NCBI RefSeq assembly: GCF_036013525.1
Contig: NZ_CP107853.1
Coordinates: forward strand, 310,001-374,000
Source of the DNA: Nonomuraea sp. NBC_00507
Lineage (GTDB): Bacteria; Actinomycetota; Actinomycetes; Streptosporangiales; Streptosporangiaceae
Direction of reading: 5' to 3'
DNA: 64,000 bases
Both the position numbers and the translations under genes were made by a program. The notes beneath the pieces were generated by a model that worked only from the letters and a program-made list of their open reading frames with translations, did not search any database and was not told the origin of the DNA. This document shows, piece after piece, positions 40,082-48,577 of the stretch; the first letter of the stretch is position 1; every line of letters starts with the position of its first letter.

Positions 40082-40897
40082 TTACTTCCCGGCGACCTTG
40101 ACTCTGACGAGCAACGTGCCCGCCTGGTCGACGACGTCGAACCTGGCGATGTTCTTCATGGCCAGCGTGGTCGTGCTCTTGAACGGGGCATTGTCCGCGT
40201 AGGCCTCGCGGCTGATGGTCCAGCTGTCCGTGAAGTCCTCGCGCCCGTCCTTGCCCACGACGCGCACGCGGCAGGTGGTGTCGACCGGCACACCGACGAC
40301 CTGGATGCCGAGCTCCGTGCCGCCGCCGCTGAGCGGCCAGGCCATCACGATGGCGGAGTACGCCTTGGCCTCGTTCTCGCCGGTGAACTCACGGCCGGCG
40401 ACCGCCCTGCTGGGTGTCGCGGGAGCCTTGCTGGCCGTGGGTCCGGGGCTGGCCTCCCGCCGGGCGTCGGGCGCCTGGTCGCCTTCCGAGGCCATGAAGG
40501 AGTCAGCCTTCTCCATCGGCGATGGAGTGACCGAGGGGGCCTCGGCCGCCGACGTCTGCTGCTGGGGGGCAGTCTCCTGAATGACCGTCCAGACCGTGCC
40601 GCCGAGCCCGAGCAGCGCAACGGAGGCCGCGGCCACCAGCAGCAGGCGGCCGCGCCTACTCCGCTTGGCACGGTCGTTGAGCAGCCGGTCGAGCACCTGG
40701 CGCGGGGGGCTGGCCACCAGCTCGACGTCGCGTTCTGACACTTTTCCCAGGAACGAGGCCACGCCGTCCAGCTCCAGCAGCTCGGCGCCGCACGCCTCAC
40801 AGGTCGCCAGGTGGGTGTCGATCTCCAGCGCCTCGTCAGGCTCGAGCGCGCCCAGAGCGTGCGCGCCCAGGGCCAGGCGTACCTCCTCACACGTCAT
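40082..40897 (-). CDS. Zinc-finger anti-sigma factor (RskA-like)
   Basis: This 271-residue membrane protein pairs with the ECF sigma factor encoded just upstream. The cytosolic zf-HC2-like domain starts MTCEEVRLALGAHALGAL and contains HLATCEACG (HxxxCxxC). One membrane helix (about 88-108) leads to an acidic/Pro-rich linker and an exported beta domain ending VRVKVAGK. ATG 40897 overlaps the sigma stop (TGATG). The signal that releases sigma is unknown. Confidence 0.87.
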   Translation of the reverse strand: MTCEEVRLALGAHALGALEPDEALEIDTHLATCEACGAELLELDGVASFLGKVSERDVELVASPPRQVLDRLLNDRAKRSRRGRLLLVAAASVALLGLGGTVWTVIQETAPQQQTSAAEAPSVTPSPMEKADSFMASEGDQAPDARREASPGPTASKAPATPSRAVAGREFTGENEAKAYSAIVMAWPLSGGGTELGIQVVGVPVDTTCRVRVVGKDGREDFTDSWTISREAYADNAPFKSTTTLAMKNIARFDVVDQAGTLLVRVKVAGK

Positions 40898-41454
40898 CAC
40901 GGCGCCAGCCCCCGCTCCTCGAGCGCGAGCTTGAGCGCGCGTAGCGCGTAGTAGGTGCGCGACTTGACCGTCCCCGGCGGAATGCCCAGCGTCGCCGACG
41001 CCTCCTTCACCGATCTCCCCCGGTAGTAGACCTCCAACAGCACGTCGCGGTGCTCCGGCCGCAGCGCGGCCAGCGCCTCGGCCACCGCCCACGACTCGAC
41101 CGCGCGCTCCAGATCGTCCTCGGCGGGCAGAACCGCCAGCGCCTCGTCACTGGTCTCCGGCGGCCTGGCCTTCTTGGCGCGAGCCTGGTCGACGACGAGG
41201 TTGCGGGCCACCGTGAACAGCCACGCGCGGATCGGCCGGTCGGAGAGCGCGTCGGGGTGTCGCCAGGCCCGGAGCAGCGTCTCCTGGACGACATCCTCCG
41301 CCCGTCCCGAGTCGCCGGTCAGTCGCAGCACGTATCCGTAGAGTGGCCCCGCGTGCTCGTCGAAGAGGGTCCTCACGAGTTCCTCGTCGGCGGTGCCCGC
41401 TGAGTTCACACCCCCATCACGTACGCCCGGGCGCCCCGGTTCAACCTCATCCAC
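40897..41454 (-). CDS. ECF family RNA polymerase sigma factor
   Basis: This sigma factor of about 185 residues has region 2 (LFDEHAGPLYGYVLRLTGD, then DVVQETLLRAWRHPDAL) and region 4 (LRPEHRDVLLEVYYRGRSVKEASATLGIPPGTVKSRTYYALRAL). GTG 41454 overlaps the DUF2993 stop by 8 bp; a second GTG at 41409 would give 170 residues and fits the family N-terminus equally well. It is co-transcribed with its anti-sigma factor and probably with DUF2993. Its targets are unknown. Confidence 0.87.
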   Translation of the reverse strand: MDEVEPGRPGVRDGGVNSAGTADEELVRTLFDEHAGPLYGYVLRLTGDSGRAEDVVQETLLRAWRHPDALSDRPIRAWLFTVARNLVVDQARAKKARPPETSDEALAVLPAEDDLERAVESWAVAEALAALRPEHRDVLLEVYYRGRSVKEASATLGIPPGTVKSRTYYALRALKLALEERGLAP

Positions 41455-42112
41455 GAATCGGCACGTCAGACGCTTCGGCCGAGAACTCCAATCCTTCGGC
41501 CACGCTCTTCACCCCGGTCACCTTCACGTCGAAGGGCAGCTCCCCCTTGAACGGGATCGTGTAGGAAACGAACTGCGCGAGCTGGCTGGGCACGCCCTCG
41601 ATCTTCTCGGCCTGGAGCCTGATGCCCCCGTTGGCCACCTCGACCCGCATCTCCGCGTTGAACTGCACTTTCCTCACCCCTACCGTCACCTCGCCCGACG
41701 CCGTGAGTCTCTGTCCGTTGCCGCCGATCTTGACGCCGCGGGGGGCGTATTTGTCGATCGTGGCCCTGGTGAGGGTCCCGCTGATGGTCACGCGACCGGC
41801 CCGGGCGGTGGCTCTGTTCTGGAGGACGTCGGCCAGGGGTGCTGTGACGTCGTAGGCCGCGCCCCGCAGGTTTTTGACCGGCACGCCGCCGTAGGAGAAC
41901 GTGCCGAGATTGAACCGTACCTCCGGATAGCGCCCCGCGACGGCCTGAGTGAGAAAGGGGATGCCCTCAATGGTCACGGTAGGCGTTCCGGACAGGTCGG
42001 CGGCGGCGGCGATCCGGTTGGCCAGGTCGCGTTCCACTCCGGCCGCGGCGACCCTGTCCACGGCGACAAGGAGAATGACCAGCACGATCAGGAAAACGAT
42101 CAGCTTGCGCAT
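41447..42112 (-). CDS. DUF2993 exported protein
   Basis: This 221-residue protein has an uncleaved or cleaved N-terminal signal (about 3-22, LIVFLIVLVILLVAVDRVA) and a long beta-rich LmeA-like (DUF2993) fold. Family members in mycobacteria include LmeA, needed for maturation of lipomannan. The start ATG 42112 has GGGAGC upstream. It precedes the ECF sigma gene with an 8-bp overlap, the same order as Rv0817c near thiX in M. tuberculosis. Role here is inferred: envelope lipid binding. Confidence 0.82.
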   Translation of the reverse strand: MRKLIVFLIVLVILLVAVDRVAAAGVERDLANRIAAAADLSGTPTVTIEGIPFLTQAVAGRYPEVRFNLGTFSYGGVPVKNLRGAAYDVTAPLADVLQNRATARAGRVTISGTLTRATIDKYAPRGVKIGGNGQRLTASGEVTVGVRKVQFNAEMRVEVANGGIRLQAEKIEGVPSQLAQFVSYTIPFKGELPFDVKVTGVKSVAEGLEFSAEASDVPIRG

Positions 42113-42174
42113 GGAGCTCCCTGTCTAGGAGGGGGTCAAGAGCCTATCGACTCCTTCCCCGGGAAGACGTCCGA

Positions 42175-42426
42175 TCACCCGCCGGCGAACGGCGGGAGCA
42201 CTTCCACGGTCGCGCCGTCACCGAGGATGATCTCGTCGTGGGGGCGTTTGCCGACCGGGGAACCGTCCACGAGGAACGAGCAGCGCCGCATCACGCGTGC
42301 CAGATCTGCACGATTTTGTGTGATTTTGGTCATTAGTTCGCCAAGCGTGACCGCTTCGTACGCTTCCTCCGCGACACCCGCCGCTTCCTTGGCTGCGGCC
42401 CAATACCGTATTTTTCCTGTGGCCAT
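42175..42426 (-). CDS. MoaD/ThiS family sulfur-carrier-like protein
   Basis: This 83-residue protein has the ubiquitin-like beta-grasp fold and the C-terminal di-glycine (PPFAGG) that is adenylated and thiocarboxylated in MoaD and ThiS. It could serve molybdopterin synthase or another sulfur pathway; no moaE or thiG is in the window. ATG 42426 has GAGGATCGC upstream. It is divergent from glnR and lies 62 bp upstream of DUF2993. Confidence 0.85.
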   Translation of the reverse strand: MATGKIRYWAAAKEAAGVAEEAYEAVTLGELMTKITQNRADLARVMRRCSFLVDGSPVGKRPHDEIILGDGATVEVLPPFAGG

Positions 42427-42537
42427 GCGATCCTCACCATCTTCCCTGGTCCATTGTGCGTCGCCCTTAACGATGTTGTTTCAGGAGACGCGCTGTTCAC
42501 CTGCTGGACGCGCAATGGACGCGACGTACTCGTGGGA

Positions 42538-42580
42538 TATCCTCACCTACAGGACCTGGGCGACGTAGCCCCCGGGTCCT
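42538..42580 (+). promoter_or_regulatory. glnR promoter and 5'-terminal hairpin
   Basis: TATCCT (42538-42543) predicts a start near 42550. A 10-bp stem with one G-T pair (42551-42560 with 42571-42580) would then be at the very 5' end of the mRNA, 21 nt before the ATG. It may stabilise the mRNA. Confidence 0.4.
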
Positions 42581-42601
42581 TGCGCGTTTGAGGAGGCCGT
42601 A

Positions 42602-43294
42602 ATGAGCAACCTGCTCCTGCTGACCAACGCCCTCGAGCCATCAGCCGAGGTGCTGCCGGCGCTCGGGTTGCTGCTCCACTCGGTCCGCGTCGCTCCAGCG
42701 GAAGCATCCGCACTGATCGACGCACCCCCCGCCGACGCCGTCCTCGTTGACGCGCGCAAGGAGCTCGTGCAGGCCAAGAGCCTGTGCCGGTTGATCCGCA
42801 CGACCGGTATCGACTGCCCGCTGCTGGTGATCGTGACCGAGGGCGGGCTGGCCGGGTTGACCGCCGAGTGGGGCGCCGACGACGTGCTGCTCGACAGCGC
42901 GGGGCCGGCCGAGGTCGAGGCGCGGCTGCGGATGGCGACCGGCCGCATCTCGCAGGCCGCCGCGGAGGACGTGCCCGACGAGATCCGCAGCGGCGACCTG
43001 GCGATCGACGAGGCCACCTACACGGCCAGGCTGCGCGGACGGGTGCTCGACCTGACGTTCAAGGAGTTCGAGCTGCTGAAATACCTCGCCCAGCACCCGG
43101 GCAGGGTCTTCACTCGCGCCCAGCTGCTGCAGGAGGTCTGGGGCTACGACTACTTCGGCGGCACCAGGACGGTCGACGTGCACGTGCGGCGCCTGCGCGC
43201 CAAGCTCGGCACCGAATACGAGTCCCTGATCGGAACGGTCCGCAACGTCGGCTACCGCTTCGTCCCCGACCGCTCCGACACCGCCAACGTCTGA
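42602..43294 (+). CDS. glnR: GlnR family winged-helix nitrogen regulator
   Basis: This 230-residue OmpR-type protein has an atypical receiver domain (VLVDARKEL with one conserved Asp but without the full acidic pocket) and a winged helix ([51 protein letters not shown]). GlnR proteins are phosphorylation-independent dimers that control glnA, amt and nas genes. Position next to DUF2993 and thiX matches Rv0818 (GlnR). ATG 42602 has GAGGAG upstream. Confidence 0.88.
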   Translation: MSNLLLLTNALEPSAEVLPALGLLLHSVRVAPAEASALIDAPPADAVLVDARKELVQAKSLCRLIRTTGIDCPLLVIVTEGGLAGLTAEWGADDVLLDSAGPAEVEARLRMATGRISQAAAEDVPDEIRSGDLAIDEATYTARLRGRVLDLTFKEFELLKYLAQHPGRVFTRAQLLQEVWGYDYFGGTRTVDVHVRRLRAKLGTEYESLIGTVRNVGYRFVPDRSDTANV

Positions 43295-43399
43295 TCTCTG
43301 ATCTGGCAGGGTCCGAGCCGATGTGACACATTGGGTGTTCGGTTCGTTTGGCATCTGTCAGGTCGAGGACACCGCCGTCCGCAGGGGGATGGTGTCGGG

Positions 43400-46300
43400 G
43401 TGGATTCGTTCAGGTCACTGGTGGATGAGGGCGCCCGCCCGCGCGTTTTCCGGCGTAACGAGACCATTTGCTCCCCATTGCGGCCGGCCAGCCGTGTTTA
43501 CGTCATCGACTACGGCTACGCCCGCGAGTACACCCCGGCCGGCGAGCGCGAGGCCATCCACGACCTGCGCGGCGACGGCGACCTCATCGGCGAGCTGGCC
43601 TTCTGGAGCCCGAGCGATCGGGTCAGGGTGGACGCGCTGACCGAGCTGCGGGCCTGGCCCATCGACCTGCGGCGGCTGCGCGAGCACGCTTCGGCCAGCC
43701 CAGCTGTGGCCATGGCCCTGGTGCAGGAGCTGTTCGCCAGAAACATGGCCGCCCGCAGGCACGAGGCGCTCGCCCGCGCTCCCGTCGCCGCCCGCCTGGC
43801 CGTGTGGCTGCTGCACCTCGACGAGCGGTACGGACTGGCTGCGGAGTCCGCGCCGCCGCTGTCCATGGAGACCCTGGCCGACCTGGTAGGCAGCTCTCCT
43901 GACGTGGTGCAGCGCCAGCTCCAGCAGTGGGTCCAGCGCGGCCTGCTGGTACGCCCCGGCTACCGGCGCCTGCGCATCGAGGACCCGCCCGCGCTGCGTG
44001 CCGCCGCGGGCGACTGGGAGCAACTGTCTGCGCCCTGGACGGGCCGGATGACGCCGTTCCTCACCCGCCCCGGCGCGCCGGCGGACCCGCTGCCGATCGG
44101 CGAGCTGCCCAAACCCCGCCAGTTGCCTGCGGACGTGCCGGACTTCACCGGGCGGCAGCAGAGCCTCGACCTGCTCACCGCCTGGCTGGACCGCCCCCGC
44201 AGGACCAACACCATGGTCGTGCAGGGCTTACCGGGTGTGGGCAAGACCGCGCTGGTGACGCACTGGGGCCATGTGCACGCCGACCGGTTCCCCGACGGCC
44301 AGATCGTGATCGACCTGCGGGGCCAATCGCCGAGCCAGCCCCCGATGAACACCGTCGAGGCGCTCGGCCAGATCCTGCGCTCGCTGGGCGTCGGCGAGCC
44401 CGCCTCCGACGAGGCCGAGCTGATGCTCCTTTACCGCAGCAGGATCGCCGGGCGCAGGCTGCTGCTCATCCTCGACAACGCCGCCGACCCCGGCCAGGTG
44501 CGGCCGCTGCTGCCCGGCAGCAAGGACTGCGTGGTGCTGGTGACCAGCCGGACGCGGATGGCCCCGCTGCGGGCCACCGGCCACGCCGACCTCATGGACG
44601 TGCCGGTGCTCGATCCGGGCAACGCGGTGGCGCTGCTGGTGGCGGTGCTCGGGGAGGGCTCGCGGCGAGCCGCCGACCGGGACGCGCTGGCCGAGCTGGC
44701 CAGGGTGTGCTCGTACCATCCGTTCGCGTTGCGGATCTCGGCGGCCAAGCTGGCCGAGAACCCCGGGCTCAGCGTGCGGTCGCGGGTTCAGGAGCTGCGC
44801 AGGCCCGATCGGCTGCTGGTGGGCGATCCCGAGGAGGCGTTCAGGTCGGCGCTGGACCTGGCGTACGAGTCGCTGAGCCCGGCGCAGCGGCGGGCGTTCC
44901 GGCACGTGGGGCTGCTGCCCGGGCGGGACTTCACGCCTGAGGTGCTGGCCGCGGCCCTGGGCGTGCCGGTGAGCGAGGCCGTGGTCGCGGTGGAGGGGCT
45001 GCACCGCGCCTACCTGGTCGAGCCGCTGCCTGGGCCGCGTTACCGGGTGCACGACCTGGTCAAGCGGCTGGCCAGGGAGCTGGGCAGGCACGCGGAGGCC
45101 GGCGTGCGCGAGGCCAGGGCACGGCTGCTCGACCACTATCTGGCGGTCGCGACCGACGCCGGGACACCGCGGGAGTGGTTCGAGGCCGAGCGGCGCTCGC
45201 TGGTGTCGGCGGTGCGGCTGGCCGAGGAGAGCGGCGCGCACGGGATGGCCTGGCGCCTGGCGGAGGCGGTGTTCGAGCCGTTCAGGCGGCTGCGCTTCTA
45301 CGAGAACAACCTGGAGATCCAGCAGGCCGGGCTGACCTCGGCCATGCAGGTCGGCAACCGGCGGGCGATCGCGCTCATGCGCGGCAACCTGGGCTCCATC
45401 CACCGGGACATCGGGCCGTCGACGCTGGCGGCCAGGTTCATCGGCGAGGCGCTGGCGGACTATACCGAACTCGGCGACAGCGTGGGGCGCGCCCGCGCGC
45501 TCAACGATCTGGCCGAGGTCCACGGCATCGCCGGCAACAGCGAGGAGGCGCTCAACTGCGCGGGCGAGGCGCTGGAGCTCTACCGGGAGATCGGCGACCT
45601 GACCGGAGTGGCCGGCTGCCTGCACACGCTCTCCCGGCTGCACCTGTCCCAGGAACGGTACGAGCTGGCGCTGCACTACGCCGGCCAGGCCCTGGACGTA
45701 CGCGAGGAGCTCGGCGACCGCAGGGGCACCGCGCAGAGCCTGATCATCCTGGCCCGGGTCCAGCAGAACCTGGGCCAGCCCAACGCGGCCCTGGAGGAGG
45801 GCCTGGAGGCGCTGTCGATCTGCCACGAGCTGGGCGACGAGCACGCCGAGGCCGAGACCCTGCTCTGCCTGGCCGAGATCTACGACCTGCTGCGGCTGCA
45901 GCACGACGCGCAGCGCGACGCCGAGCGGGCGCTGGCCGGCTACACCGCCACCGGTGACCAGCACGGCTGCGGCCGGGCCCTGTGTGCGCTCGGGCGCATC
46001 GCACGCAACGGCTCCCGGTACGACGAGGCCCTCGCCTACTACGAGCAGGCCCTGGCCGTGCAGGTCGAGCTCCACCACGAGCAGGGCAAGGCCGAGACAC
46101 TCGGCGACATCGGCCTGGTGCACTGGCGGCTGTCGGACTACCTGCGTGCCGACGACTACCTGAACCAGGCGCTGACGATCAGCCGGGTGATCCACGACGA
46201 GCCCGTCGAGGCCCGCATGCTCAACAGGCTCGCCAGGGTGCGGCGCCGGCAGGGGATGCTGCAGGTGGCGTTCGTGTACGCGCTGGAGGCCCTCGACATC

Positions 46301-46840
46301 GTGCAGGGCATGGGCAACCGGCGGGCCGAGGCGGACGTGCAGGAGACGCTGGCGTACACGTACCTGTCGCTCGGGATGCACAAGCCCGCCCTGCGGGCGG
46401 CGAAGGCGTCGCTGGCGATCAGAGAGGAGCTGCGCGACAACCGGGCCAGCGCGTTGTTGTCGATCGCGCAGGCGCTGCACACGGCTGGCCGGCCGGCCGC
46501 GGCGCTCGCGCCGGCCAGGGAGACGGTCGAGCTGCAGAACGAGACCGGCACCAGGGACCGGTGGGCGGCGGCGCTCACGACGCTGGCCATGGTGCTGCTG
46601 GACCTGGACCGTGGCGACGAGGCGCTGGTCTACGCGCGGCAGGCCAGAGACGTGCACCTGGAGTGCGGGACCAGGCGGGACCTCGGGTGCGCGCTGCGGG
46701 CGCTCGGGCTGATCTCGGCCAGGATGGGCAACCGGGGCGCGGCCGTCACCTATTTGGCCGAGGCGGTGCGCACGCTCGAAGAGGTGGGCGACATCGTCGA
46801 GGTGCAGCGGGCGACGGAAGAGCTGCGGGAATTGGCATGA
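43400..46840 (+). CDS. CRP-like/NB-ARC/TPR fusion regulator (STAND class)
   Basis: This 1146-residue protein joins three modules. Residues 1-110 read as a CRP/FNR cyclic-nucleotide-like barrel (GELAFW motif at 64-69); 125-195 as a crp-type HTH (LSMETLADLVGSSPDVVQRQLQQWVQRGLL). An NB-ARC ATPase follows (FTGRQQ at 249-254, Walker A GLPGVGKT at 276-283, Walker B LLLILDNAAD). The rest is tetratricopeptide repeats. AfsR and SARP proteins have the same rear half but an OmpR-like front. GTG 43400 is preferred because it starts the barrel and has GGGGGAT upstream; TTG 43331 would add 23 unlikely residues. It probably senses a ligand through the TPR/STAND part and binds DNA. Targets unknown. Confidence 0.85.
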   Translation: MDSFRSLVDEGARPRVFRRNETICSPLRPASRVYVIDYGYAREYTPAGEREAIHDLRGDGDLIGELAFWSPSDRVRVDALTELRAWPIDLRRLREHASASPAVAMALVQELFARNMAARRHEALARAPVAARLAVWLLHLDERYGLAAESAPPLSMETLADLVGSSPDVVQRQLQQWVQRGLLVRPGYRRLRIEDPPALRAAAGDWEQLSAPWTGRMTPFLTRPGAPADPLPIGELPKPRQLPADVPDFTGRQQSLDLLTAWLDRPRRTNTMVVQGLPGVGKTALVTHWGHVHADRFPDGQIVIDLRGQSPSQPPMNTVEALGQILRSLGVGEPASDEAELMLLYRSRIAGRRLLLILDNAADPGQVRPLLPGSKDCVVLVTSRTRMAPLRATGHADLMDVPVLDPGNAVALLVAVLGEGSRRAADRDALAELARVCSYHPFALRISAAKLAENPGLSVRSRVQELRRPDRLLVGDPEEAFRSALDLAYESLSPAQRRAFRHVGLLPGRDFTPEVLAAALGVPVSEAVVAVEGLHRAYLVEPLPGPRYRVHDLVKRLARELGRHAEAGVREARARLLDHYLAVATDAGTPREWFEAERRSLVSAVRLAEESGAHGMAWRLAEAVFEPFRRLRFYENNLEIQQAGLTSAMQVGNRRAIALMRGNLGSIHRDIGPSTLAARFIGEALADYTELGDSVGRARALNDLAEVHGIAGNSEEALNCAGEALELYREIGDLTGVAGCLHTLSRLHLSQERYELALHYAGQALDVREELGDRRGTAQSLIILARVQQNLGQPNAALEEGLEALSICHELGDEHAEAETLLCLAEIYDLLRLQHDAQRDAERALAGYTATGDQHGCGRALCALGRIARNGSRYDEALAYYEQALAVQVELHHEQGKAETLGDIGLVHWRLSDYLRADDYLNQALTISRVIHDEPVEARMLNRLARVRRRQGMLQVAFVYALEALDIVQGMGNRRAEADVQETLAYTYLSLGMHKPALRAAKASLAIREELRDNRASALLSIAQALHTAGRPAAALAPARETVELQNETGTRDRWAAALTTLAMVLLDLDRGDEALVYARQARDVHLECGTRRDLGCALRALGLISARMGNRGAAVTYLAEAVRTLEEVGDIVEVQRATEELRELA

Positions 46841-46889
46841 AACGCCGCTAAAAGTCGTGAATTTTCGGGTGTAAGGTCGCAGATCTTCT

Positions 46890-46943
46890 CCGGATCCTCC
46901 CGTTAGCTGGTGCTACCAGCTCATCCACTCGGAGGTGATCCGG
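46890..46943 (+). promoter_or_regulatory. Possible structure occluding a ribosome-binding site
   Basis: CCGGATCCTCC (46890-46900) can pair with GGAGG-TG-ATCCGG (46931-46943) in two helices of 6 and 5 bp with a 2-nt bulge, covering the strong Shine-Dalgarno of the gene at 46944. A 7-bp hairpin (46905-46921) lies inside the loop. This could be an RNA switch; it is a reading of pairing only. Confidence 0.35.
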
Positions 46944-47306
46944 ATGCTCAGGAGTCAAGTACGGCGAGATCTGAAGTGGCTCAAGCGACAGGCTCGCAAG
47001 GACAGACGGATCACCGTCGCGCTGCTCGTCGGCGTGGTGGCCTTCTGGACCCGGCAACTGCCCCTCGACGAGGCGCCCGGCGACATTCTGCGCGGGCTGT
47101 CGTACGGGTTGGTCGCCGCCTCGGCGCTCACCTGGCTGGCGTCCGCGCTCCTCGCGGCCAGGACCGTCCGGACCCCGGAGGAGCCTGTGGCGGGGCTTCG
47201 CTGGGTGTCCAGGATCCAGCGGAGCAAGGAGTGGGCGTTCTGGTCGGCCGGCGCCTACGTGGCCTGGCACGTGCTGCAGTTCGTCACGGCTCTGGTGCTC
47301 GGCTGA
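46944..47306 (+). CDS. Small membrane protein, unknown
   Basis: This 120-residue protein has a strongly basic N-terminus (RSQVRRDLKWLKRQARKDRR), a hydrophobic helix near 25-40, another near 55-72 and a last near 98-118. I do not recognise a family. The ATG at 46944 has GGAGG 8 nt upstream and an 11-nt complement to the 16S tail. It lies 103 bp downstream of the CRP-STAND gene and overlaps the convergent SET gene by 23 bp. Confidence 0.6.
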   Translation: MLRSQVRRDLKWLKRQARKDRRITVALLVGVVAFWTRQLPLDEAPGDILRGLSYGLVAASALTWLASALLAARTVRTPEEPVAGLRWVSRIQRSKEWAFWSAGAYVAWHVLQFVTALVLG

Positions 47307-47814
47307 CCTCGATGAGTGCGAGCAGGGCCGGCGTCCAGTGCTCGCCATATCGCCGCTGGAGATCGGCGCGCCGCCAGTCGGCACCGGTGATCAGGCCCCG
47401 GCAGAGCGCCGTGCCACACCGGCACGCCATGGCGAACTCGGGTGCGGCGGTGCTGGTGGCGTAGTCGTTCGTGACCTCCTCGCCCGGGCGGAGGTCGCGG
47501 CGCGCGGCCAGGGTGTACGGGCCGGTCCACCACAGGTTCGGGTCGCAGCTGTGGTTGCTCTTGCCGATCGGCCGGCCCGGCGGCAGGACCAGATGGAGGT
47601 CGCCGTGCGCCGCGATGGTGTCGACATACGGGACCGCGGGGTCGGCGAACAGGTCTTGCAGCTCGCGCCACGTGACCAACCGCCCGCCGAGTCGCGACAC
47701 GACGGTCCCGGCCGGGATCGCGGCGGTGGCGAACAGGCCGTCGCCGGCGATGGGTGAGGACCTGACCTCGAGATGCGGGTGCGCCCAGCAGTCGGGCTCC
47801 GGTTCCACGCGCAT
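47284..47814 (-). CDS. SET domain protein lysine methyltransferase-like
   Basis: This 176-residue protein is a compact SET domain. Strands near the start read SSPIAGDGLFATAAIPAGTVV, the core SET-N motif SNHSCDPNLWW matches NHSCxPN, and DYATST precedes the post-SET cysteine cluster CRCGTALCRG. SET proteins methylate lysines; bacterial members are uncommon. ATG 47814 has TACCCT 6 nt upstream (leaderless). Target is unknown; it overlaps the convergent small membrane gene by 23 bp. Confidence 0.88.
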   Translation of the reverse strand: MRVEPEPDCWAHPHLEVRSSPIAGDGLFATAAIPAGTVVSRLGGRLVTWRELQDLFADPAVPYVDTIAAHGDLHLVLPPGRPIGKSNHSCDPNLWWTGPYTLAARRDLRPGEEVTNDYATSTAAPEFAMACRCGTALCRGLITGADWRRADLQRRYGEHWTPALLALIEVSRAPEP

Positions 47815-47874
47815 GAGGCCAGGGTAGATCTGGGCTTACGGGGGTAGCCGCACGGCAGTGGGGAGGTGTGTCAC

Positions 47875-48483
47875 GTGGCCGGCGATCTGATCATTCCTGA
47901 TGCCGCTCAGGGGGTCGTGGTGTTCGTGCACGGCAGCGGGAGCAGCCGGTTCAGCCCGCGCAACCGTTACGTGGCCGGCGCGCTCAATCAGGCGGGACTG
48001 GGCACGCTGCTGTTCGACCTGCTCACGCCGGAGGAGGAGTCCGATCGGGCGAACGTGTTCGACATCGGGCTGCTGGCCGAGCGGTTGCTGGAGCGGACGA
48101 GCTGGGTGCGGGAGCAGCCGGAGGCGGCGGGGCTGCCGGTCGGGTATTTCGGCGCGAGCACCGGGGCCGCCGCGGCGCTGTGGGCGGCCGCCGAGCCGGA
48201 CAATTCGATCGCCGCGATCGTCTCGCGGGGCGGGCGTCCCGACCTGGCCGGGCCGCGGCTGGCCGCCGTACGGGCGCCGACGCTGCTCATCGTGGGCGGC
48301 AGGGACCCGGTGGTGGTGGAGCTGAACGAGGAGGCGCAGCGGCGCCTGCGGGCCGAGAGCCGGCTGACCATCGTGCCCGGCGCCACCCACCTGTTCGAGG
48401 AGCCGGGGGCACTGGAGGCGGTGGCCGGGCACGCCCGCGACTGGTTCAGCACCCATTTCGCCGCGCCTCAGAAGCCGGAGTGA
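47875..48483 (+). CDS. Alpha/beta hydrolase, dienelactone-hydrolase-like
   Basis: This 202-residue hydrolase has GVVVFVHGSGSSR (oxyanion hole), the nucleophile elbow GASTG and the acid/histidine pair in GGRDPVV and GATHLFEE. Members of this subfamily are often linked to phosphoribosyltransferase genes, not seen here. GTG 47875 has GGGGAGG upstream; GTG 47866 adds three residues. Its last codons are inside a repeat array. Confidence 0.78.
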   Translation: MAGDLIIPDAAQGVVVFVHGSGSSRFSPRNRYVAGALNQAGLGTLLFDLLTPEEESDRANVFDIGLLAERLLERTSWVREQPEAAGLPVGYFGASTGAAAALWAAAEPDNSIAAIVSRGGRPDLAGPRLAAVRAPTLLIVGGRDPVVVELNEEAQRRLRAESRLTIVPGATHLFEEPGALEAVAGHARDWFSTHFAAPQKPE

Positions 48484-48577
48484 ACCTCAAGCCGGTCTAA
48501 CCCTCAGAAGCCCAGCTGAGCCTCAGAAGCCCGGCTGAGCCTCAGAAGCCCGGCTGAGCCTCAGAAGCCCGAGTGAG
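48466..48577. repeat. 19-bp tandem repeat array across convergent stops
   Basis: Four units of CCTCAGAAGCCCGGCTGAG (48502-48520, 48521-48539, 48540-48558, 48559-48577) and two degenerate units (48466 and 48485) fill the gap between the hydrolase and PHP genes and include both stop codons. Each unit has a stop in both directions and a small dyad (CTCAG/CTGAG). Confidence 0.85.

Noticed and set aside
43331..43399. TTG start extending the CRP-STAND protein
   Set aside because: The extension shows no similarity to CRP proteins and GTG 43400 has a ribosome-binding site.
44228..46657. 809-codon minus frame across the STAND gene
   Set aside because: It mirrors the coding strand in another frame with low-complexity Arg, Gln and Val content and no recognisable fold.
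48502..48577. Regular 19-bp repeats as a CRISPR array
   Set aside because: Units are directly adjacent with no unique spacers and no cas genes are nearby; it is a simple tandem repeat.
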